From the NCBI GenBank assembly GCA_947683425.1, contig CANTUQ010000073.1, positions 11,553,501 through 11,617,500 on the forward strand: a stretch of DNA of 64,000 nucleotides, written 5' to 3'. The DNA comes from Excoecaria cochinchinensis (taxonomy: Eukaryota > Streptophyta > Magnoliopsida > Malpighiales > Euphorbiaceae). Every line of letters begins with the position of its first letter. The first letter of the stretch is position 1. The notes under the pieces are model-generated. The model was not told where the DNA came from, searched no databases, and was given only the letters and a program-made list of their open reading frames with translations. Shown here piece after piece: positions 53,125-64,000 of this stretch. Position numbers and translations under genes: made by a program.

Positions 53125-56159
<3,035 letters not shown>

Positions 56160-56164
56160 ATAAC

Positions 56165-58221
56165 TACCCTTAAAGACTCGAGCTCTATCTCAACTGGTAA
56201 TACAGCTTCTATCCCATACATCAAAGAATACAGCATGGCTCATGTAGAGGTTCTAACGGTGGTTTTGTAGCCCCAGAGTGCAAAAGGCAGCTTCTCTGCC
56301 TAATCCTTGTAGTTCTGAACCATTTTGGCTAGGATCTTCTTAACATTCTTGTTAGCGGCTTCTACCGCCCCATTAGCCTGAAGGCGATATGGAGAAGACT
56401 TGTGATGCTTAATGCCATACTTCTAAAGCAACTTCTTAGTTTCGGCCATAAATTGCACTCCATTGTCAGGCACAACATGATGTGGGATACCATATCTGCA
56501 TATCAGATTCCTCTTAATGAATTTGGCCATATCCCAGGGGTCGACTTTCTTAAAAGATTCAGCCTCTACCCACTTAGTGAAATAGTCGATGGCGACTATG
56601 ATGAGCCTATGTCCATTAGAGGCCATTAGGCATATCTCTCTAATAATGTCTATCTCCCAAGCTGCAAAGAGCCAAGGTGATGTCAAGTTGTGTAGTTCCA
56701 AAACTTGCAAATGCCTCAAGTCTACATACTACTAGCATAACTGACACTGCTTCACATACTTCGAGCAATCCATATCCATTGTAAGCCAATAAAACCCTTG
56801 TCTCATAATCTTCTTTGCTAGTGTTAACCCATTCAAGTGGGCTCCATAGACTCCAGCATGGGTTTCCTCTATAACTTTCTCAGTTGCTTTCTCGCTCATA
56901 CACCTTAACTGAATACCTTCAACTTGTCACTTATACAGCACACCATCCATGCAAATGAACTGAGTAAATAGCTTACGGATCAATCTTTGATCCTTTTTAG
57001 TAGCCTCCTCTGGGAACGTTGTCTTTTCTAAGTAATTCTTGATGTTAGTGTACCAAGGCTTCTCATCAACAACTTTAACTTCCATGACCAGATTAGACTC
57101 AAAACTGGGCTTTTCAGAACTGGAGCTCAAGACGGGGTTCATGACTACCCCCTCTGGATTATCCCATATTGGCACCAAAGTCGCGAGGGCATTAGCCAAC
57201 TAATTCTCATATCTCGGGATAAAATGGAAGGTTCATGTCTCAAATTGACTACTCAACCTCTTCAAGTGCTTCACATATGGTATAAGTCGCTATTCCTTTA
57301 CGGGCCGTTCACCGCGAATCTGGTAAACTACTAGCGATGAATCCCCAAATACCTCTGCATTCTTTGTCCCTAAGGTTAACAAAGCTTCTAACTCGAAAGT
57401 GCAAGCTTCGTATTTAGCTTCATTGTTAGTAGCCTTGTACCTCAATTTCTTAGCTAACGAGAGTTTTATACCGTCTAGGGTTGTAAGGATGATCCCTACT
57501 CCTGCCCCCTTGCTGTTAACCACTCCATCAAAGTGTAATTACCAACCTTGTACTGCAATGGCTGTGATATCTTTGCCAGAGAAGTTAAATTCAAATGAAT
57601 CTCCTTCGATAGGGTATTCTGCCAAGAACTCTGCTACGGCACGTCCCTTAATAGTCTTCCGAGTGACATACTTGACATCAAATTCTTGTAGTAATAGTAG
57701 CCACCTTCCCATTTTTCCTAACAAAGATGGAGCTTCCTACAGGTATCTGAAAGGGTTCTGCTTAGCGACTGCTTGTACCTTGTAAGAGTGGAAGTAGTGT
57801 CTCATAAGATAGGAACTTCCTACTAAGGTAATAGGCTGCAAATTCTACTCCAAATTTATCCTCTTGAGCCATCATGGCACCTATTGAGCCGTTTTCTATT
57901 GCTAGGTACAGGACTAGTGGCTTGACCTGTTAAGGTGGTCTCAGAACTGGGGGATTCAGCAAGTATTCCCTGATGGTATCGAAGGCCTTCTGACAGTCTT
58001 CATTCTATACTACGGGCTAGTCTTTCCTGAGCAGCTTGAAGATGGGTTCACAGATCGAGGTGAGCTTGGCAATAAACTTGCTGATGTATTGTAGTTTTCC
58101 CAAGAAGCTTCTGATGTCTTTTTCTTTTCGAGATATTGGTATTTCTCTGATGGCCTTGACTTTATCTAGATTGACCTCAATCCCTCTCTGGCTTACTACA
58201 TGCCTTAACAGCTTTCCCTCT
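56165..58221 (-). pseudogene. Tat #3 pol relic: RT end, RNase H, integrase
   Basis: On the minus strand from 58221 this covers the RT thumb region (from about SQREGIEV), the first RNase H, the archaeal-type RNase H (DGVVNSKGAGVG or similar; NNEAKYEACTF; FGDSSLVVYQ) and integrase core (WEIDIIREI; DNGVQF). It has numerous stops and at least one internal deletion near 57800 relative to Tat #1. The 5' half of RT, protease and gag are missing beyond 58221. Confidence 0.9.
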
Positions 58222-58234
58222 CTAGCTTATTATA
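58222..58234. other. Junction with short filler between Tat #3 and LTR Z
   Basis: Tat #3 homology stops at 'cagctttcc' (58221) and LTR Z homology starts at 'attatattggtt' (about 58231). The bases between (ctctctagctt) resemble 'ctctctggctt' 35 bp upstream, as in end-joining with templated filler. Confidence 0.55.
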
Positions 58235-58822
58235 TTGGTTCTTATGGATATATAAGTAATTATATATTATGATAATGATAACGGTGTTTTAATATTTTAA
58301 ACTTATGAATCCTTATTTATATGGAGACCAATAGGGTGGCAATCGGGTGAGTATGTATGCCTCATTAAATGTATAAGCAATGCGTATGAATTAAATAATG
58401 AAGTGTGACATACCTTGAATTTCATTCTGCCAAATTGGGTTGGTATGTCACGGTGACAACCAAATAGTTGCCAATGTGAGGTACCCCTGTTTTACATAAT
58501 GAACTATAGAACTTGAATAAATTATATATATATGTATACTCAATAATGCAAGCATGTCTAGCATCATTTGATGTGGATTATTATGTGTTAAATGCTATGA
58601 TTAAGTATGATGAATGAATGTGATTGATGAATGTGGGCTTGCTTGATAAGCCATGTGAATGTGTAAATTACAGTTTATACTATGTTGATTTATGCGTTAT
58701 GATATGAATAAGATTAAGTTGGATCAAATGAACAAATAATCGGTTAATAGTTTAGCCTGCGAGTCAAGTAGTGGATAGATAGGCATGCCTATAGGGTCTA
58801 AGTGCTGCAGTCCAATGCGTCC

Positions 58823-58964
58823 GATTCCTTTGGAATCACAATGCGATTTAAATCCTTACTGGATTTTCCAATGCGAAATTATATTGATATTTTGTACCTT
58901 AGGGTACCAATGCGAATGTGAGGTATCCACGAATACCAATGTGATTACTGTACCCATGGGGTAC
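58823..58964 (+). repeat. Short-hairpin array in LTR Z
   Basis: Stems: GATTC/GAATC (58823-58837), AAATCC/GGATTT (58850-58866), GTACC/GGTAC (58894-58907), GGTAT/ATACC (58922-58937), GTACC/GGTAC (58950-58964). Linkers are (c)aatgcga or aatgtga. The last unit differs from LTR Y only in its loop (catgg against ttag). Confidence 0.88.
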
Positions 58965-59602
58965 CAATGCGATATCTGTTATCCGCATCCTTGAATTGCA
59001 TGCAAGGTTAATGAAAATGTTGAGCATTTATAAAGAATGTCATATTATTGGAAATGTGAATACTATGCGTTAAATTCTAACTTGTGATACAACCATATGA
59101 ACATGATTCATTAGTACGGCTATGTGTAAATCAAGATGTATGATATGCTATGTTTATATTAAGTTGATCCCAAAGTGTATCTATGTTCAGATATATGTGT
59201 GAAAGAGGCATTCTTGTGTGCATAGTAAATATCATTGTCCGTTTCTAAGAATGATGGAAATAAAGCATAGAATGAATGTTATGTTGTGAAAATAGTAATG
59301 TAAGTCTATGCATATGCAAGTGCTAATGGTTATTTTGTTATATAAATATATGAATTTGTATATGTGATACAAGTAAAGATAAGACTTATAGAATCAAAAT
59401 GAATGACTTTAATGATATTGATAATTACTTATTATGTAGTCATTGATGTTTAATCTGAAATTATATATGTGTGATGATATATGATCACTTAGATGTGATA
59501 GATAATATATCATATGTATGTGATAATGTAAGGTCTGTTTAAGATTTGATGTAATGGTTGTTATGTGTGATTAGGTTATTATATGTTGTATTTTGTTCCC
59601 TA

Positions 59603-59620
59603 CTAAGCGTTATCGCTTAG
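59603..59620 (+). promoter_or_regulatory. Conserved 18-bp palindrome in LTR Z
   Basis: Intact CTAAGCGTTATCGCTTAG, 377 nt before the LTR end. Confidence 0.85.
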
Positions 59621-59997
59621 CATGGATGTTTAATCCATTCAGGTATTTGAAGATAGTATTTTGGAAGACAGTCCTGCATCGCCAACGGCCAACACATAAG
59701 AACAACTATAGATGTAGGTTATTTTGTAATAAGTGTAAGAATTGCATTGTAGAAAGTATGTGTAATAAACTGAATTTTATGTTAGTAAAGTTGTATTTTG
59801 TAAAGCAAAAATTGCTGTAAAACATTAAGTGTTTCGTAATATTATGCATGGAATTTTAAACAGATAAGTATGTTTCATTTGAAAGAAATTTATTTAACCT
59901 GAACTTTATATGGAATACTGATTTATGCGTATGTGATGTGTTGTAACACTCCATAGCCATCGTAGTAAAGCTCTACAGGTGGTTAGGGGGTGTTATA

Positions 59998-60988
59998 GTT
60001 AGTGGTATCAGAGCATAGGTTTAGTAATTTCTGGGATAGAGTAGAATAGAAATGCGTATAGTTTTGTGTTGGCCTGACGCGGATATCTTTGTTTCTTTTG
60101 ATTGTCAAAGGATTCTTCTCCTGAAGCGATGAAAGAGATTTATAGAAGTGATAGCCGTAAAGATTCATGTTTTAAAGTGTGTATAGATTATCTTAATTGT
60201 GATGCGTATGTGATTGGTCCTTCAGGACATAGTGTAAATGTATGTATGCACTTGAGAACTGTTACATAAGTAATTCCGAGTAAAGAGTTATCTGATAATT
60301 TGATTGAAGTTTTTCCCATGAATTTGAATTAATTCTGGGTATGAATAAGTTAGAAATTAAGAATGATATGGAGAGTAAGACAAAGTGGTGACACTTTGTA
60401 CGCCTGTCAGCTATCTCAATAAAATCATCTGAACATGAGCATGTTGAAACATAGGGATGGGAAAAGTGCATTAATATTGCATAAACTGCATTATTGCATC
60501 ATTTTGCATACATATAACATCATATAATCATTAGCATCCCTTGATCATGAGTGCAAAACATTTATGTATGTGTTTCATGCGAAGAGAAAGCTGACAGGAT
60601 ATACATACAATGTGTGGTATTGGAAAATGGACTATTGGGAATGAGATAAGTTGTTTGTTAATGAAAGTGTGAAGTGTGAGTAATTAAGATTAAGAAAAAG
60701 AAGTTAGTTGCGAAGTTTATATAAGCGACTGCGAATAAGATTTTGGATAGAGAATGAATAACATGAGTAAAAGAAGTAATTGGCGTATTTCATAAATTTG
60801 ATGCGTTAAGGAATTGGGTAATAAGAGTGTGAAAGTAAAAGTGTTTAAAAATGAAGCATATGTGTTTGGATTTCTGAATAGCAATAAAAAAATTTATGAA
60901 AGTGCCTCGATAGAGGAAAGTTGAGTATCCTTTATTGTTGGATCAGGTTTGAATTTCGCGGACGAAATTATTTTAAGAAGGGGAGAGT
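59998..60988 (+). other. Element Z internal non-coding domain
   Basis: A 991-bp interior with a perfect initiator-Met primer site TGGTATCAGAGC at 60003-60014 and a polypurine tract (aagaaggggagagt, 60975-60988). No retroelement protein is encoded. It shares several blocks with the LARD1 interior, so both are non-autonomous members of related families. Confidence 0.85.
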
Positions 60989-63900
60989 TATAATGGCCCG
61001 AATTGTACCCTAGTAGGAAAGTGACTTATTAGGGGTAATTGGATAAGTTTAATTTAGAATCTACTAATCTTTGGATCTAAGTGTAAATAAATTGAGGACC
61101 CAATTGCATAAACAAATAAGTTTAAGTGATCTATTCGCAATTATGCATGATTAAGAGTAAGTGTGGTTAATTAGTGTAATAGAAACAGAATTTGGTTAAT
61201 CATGATTAGAAAATCAAGTGGAGTGCATGTGTGCCTTTGTAGTGATGCCAACCAAATCCTTTGCATGCAAAGTAAGGGAAATGGTAGTGGAATCTAAGTG
61301 GAAAAATCTGTCCTTGCCACCTTAGCTCCCCACATGCAATATAAGCATTGGAAGTGAGAGAAAGTTCATTTTCTGTATTTGGTCTTCATTTCTTTGGCTG
61401 CTCTTCTCCACTATTCTCAAGCTTTCTTCTTTTCCATTAGTTAAGATATACAAAATTTTTGCTAAGTGATGAAGTGATCCTAAAGTGCATGTGAATTGTC
61501 GGCTTTAAGGGTAAGTGGTTAGTACTTATTTTCTCTTTATCTTCTACTCTTTCTTTTGATGGATATTGGTAATTGATGGTTGGAATCCAATTCTGGAGAT
61601 TGGACATGGATTTGTAGTTGAGGAAGTAAAGAGAATCAAAGGAGGAGAGAAGGTGGTTGATCAAGGAACTATGTGATTTCTAAAGAGCTAAGGAGAAGAG
61701 GTTTGGGAACTAACTATTGTTATGTGTGTGTAAATTAGTTTATTATGTGGCAATTGAAAGATGATATAGTTGAAAGATAGGGTTGATTTGTGTTGAAACT
61801 GATGATTGAAATGTTATGAGCTCAATTAAAGTATGAACCCTAGTTAGGGAAAAATTCTGTTTATATGTCACTAGACCTCCGTGTAGTGTTCTGGTCATAA
61901 CTAGAGTTTGAGAACTCAAAATTGAGTTATTGTTGCTCCATTTGAACCATGACTCCCATACCTATAAAAGTCACAAAAACGACTATGAGCTAATGCTGGC
62001 TCTAAAACACCTAAAAATGGCAAAAAACAGGCGTGTCTCTACCTTGGTAGGCTCACTGGAATAGTCTGTATTGTTTAATTCATCACTGATGTTTTACAAG
62101 TCCAAATGACCTGAAACTTGTCCTATTTCAAAGAAAACATCCTAAGGAACAAATTTTGATGAGGAAGTTGTTCCTAAAAAGGTCATTTACATGTCGGCTT
62201 AGGCTGAACAAAAACGGGTAGTGAAGCAGTCCTGAGTTTTGGCTTCTGTTTTGCAAATTTTTAGTATGTCACGGTGACAACCAAATCATTGCCACCATGA
62301 CCAATGCCTAGAGAAGGTAGAATACTTATTTTTGGACCTCACGGTCACAACAAAGTCATTGCCATCGTGACCCCTTCTGTTTTGACTATTTTATGTGTTT
62401 TTCTTCCCGAATTGAACCAGTATTGCACCGAAACTTTCTAGGATCTATCCGATGCATGTTTAGGGCCATTAAATGAGTATAAAAATAGTTATCACTTGGG
62501 ATCTACACCTGAATATGATTAATATTAGTAGTAAACTAATGAATTAATAATGTAAATTTGTATAAAATAGAACTCAGTCAGGTTAATTGACATTGAGAAT
62601 TATAATACCTTAATCTATATGAGCATGTATAATATGAACAAGTATACATAGTTATGAGTTGAGATTAAGTTATACACATATGAAAGATATGAAATGAAAT
62701 GGGTTGGCTTAATGTGAATACGAACCACACGTGTGTGTGTAATGAGGTTGGATTGTATATGAGGAAAATATGAGCATGATTGAAATGAATGAGATGTGTA
62801 AGAGTATGATGATGGATATGTAGTGATTATGTATAAATGTGATATGTTCAATGGATGTGTGATTGAAGAAATTTTCAAACATTATTATATGATGCATGAA
62901 TTGATATGGATGTTACTATAGTATATTATTACATAAGATATTTAATGATATTATATTGGTTCTTGTGGATATATGAGTAATTATATATTATGATAATGAT
63001 AAAGGTGTTTTAATGTTTTAAACTTATGAATCCTTATTTACATGGAGACCAATAGGGTGGCAATCGGGTGAGTATGTGTGCCTCATTAAATGTATAAGCA
63101 ATGCGTATGAATTAAATAATGAAGTGTGACATACCTTGAATTTCATTCTGCCGAATTGGGTTGGTATGTCATGGTGACAACCAAATGGTTGCCAATGTGA
63201 GGTACCCCTATTTTACATAATGAACTATAGAACTTAAATAAATGATATATATATGTATACTCAATAATGCAAGCATGTCTAGCATCATCTGATGTGGATT
63301 ATTATGTGTTAAATGCTATGATTAAGTATGATGAATGAATGTGATTGATGAATGTGGGCTTGCTTGATAAGCCATGTGAATGTGTAAATTACAGTTTATA
63401 CTATGTTGATTTATGCATTATGATATGAATAAGATTAAGTTGGATCAAATGAACAAATAATCGGATTAATAATTTAGCTTGCGAGTCAAGTAGTGGATAG
63501 ATAGGCATGCCTATAGGGTTTTAGTGCTGCAGCCCAATGCGTCCGATTCTTTTGGAATCACAATGCGATTTAAATCCTTACTGGATTTCCCAATGCGAAA
63601 TTATATTGATATTTTGTACCTTAGGGTACCAATACGAATGTGAGGTATCCACGAATACCAATGTGATTACTGTACCCATGGGGTACCAATGCGATACCCG
63701 TTATCCGCATCCTTGAATTGCAGGCAAGGTTAATGAAAATATTGAGCATTTATAAAGAATGTGATATTATTGGAAATGTGAATACGATGCGTTAAATTCT
63801 AACTTGTGATACAACCATATGAACATGATTCATTAGTATGGTTATGTGTAAATCAAGATGTATGATATGCTATGTTTATATTAAGTTGATCCCAAAGTGT

Positions 63901-64000
63901 ATCTATGTTCAGATATATGTGTGAAAGAGGCATTCTTGTGTGCATAGTAAATATCATTGTCCATTTCTAAGAATGATGGAAATAATGCATAGAATGAATG
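60989..64000 (+). repeat. Element Z 3' LTR, cut by window end
   Basis: The LTR starts TATAATGGCCCGAATTG (TG start decayed to TA) right after the polypurine tract. It has inverted-repeat modules near 62276-62307 and 62340-62372 and at about 63168-63199, the second hairpin array at 63540-63690, and the 'empty' counterpart (63465-63490) of the Tat #1 target site in LTR Y. Translated fragments show nothing recognisable. Confidence 0.88.

Larger units (their letters stand above)
58231..59997 (+). repeat. Element Z 5' LTR, 5'-truncated
   Basis: The segment matches 62947-64000 over its first half, so about 1.96 kb of the LTR start is missing. It contains one inverted-repeat module at 58448-58479, a hairpin array at 58823-58964, and the palindrome at 59603-59620. 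It ends TGTTATA, a decayed TGTTACA. No gene is present. Confidence 0.88.

Overview
The window looks like repeat-dense heterochromatin of a flowering plant, probably a eudicot. I find no host gene, tRNA, rRNA or CRISPR. Nearly every base belongs to nested Ty3/gypsy LTR retrotransposons. The plant assignment rests on Tat/Athila-type polyproteins with two RNase H domains, plant-mobile-domain-like accessory ORFs, very long AT-rich LTRs, and decay by C-to-T changes that often hit CAG and TGG codons.

Layout: (a) 1-782, truncated Tat-type LTR. (b) Host LTR 'Y' (+) in three pieces (783-1685, 10402-10836, 25288-26218), split by two insertions. (c) 1686-10396, a complete but non-coding element, LARD1: two 3.7 kb LTRs around 1.26 kb, target duplication AAATG. 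(d) 10837-25282, complete Tat element #1 (-), duplication CTTGC, gag-pol broken by only two stops, 100-bp tandem repeats beside its 3' LTR. (e) 26219-26665 and 48831-49215, two parts of a 119-124 bp tandem array probably belonging to Tat #3. (f) LTR 'X' (-) in two pieces (26666-29934, 47320-48830), split by (g) 29935-47314, complete Tat element #2 (-), duplication CCATG. (h) 49548-58221, degraded Tat #3 (-), interrupted by (i) a 3,035 bp solo LTR at 53125-56159, duplication ATAAC. (j) 58231-64000, non-coding LARD-type element 'Z' (+), truncated on the left and running off the window.

Tat #2 is the most informative element. Besides a gag-pol frame of 2,138 codons without any frameshift, it carries two accessory genes in divergent orientation between pol and the 3' LTR. 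One is a 727-codon sense ORF resembling the Athila-ORF1/putative plant transposon family. The other is an antisense ORF with its own TATA box and a phase-0 GT-AG intron that resembles the plant mobile domain/DUF7745 family. Tat #3 keeps relics of both. Tat #1 has lost both and keeps only an intron-like remnant.

The strongest undescribed-looking signals are structural and lie in LTR DNA. First, inverted-repeat modules with 13-nt arms and a fixed 6-7 nt spacer occur in two LTR families. Second, arrays of short hairpins have stems that change sequence by compensatory substitution while loops and linkers stay constant. Third, an 18-bp palindrome sits a few hundred bases from the 3' end of four LTRs. 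All comparisons were made by eye.
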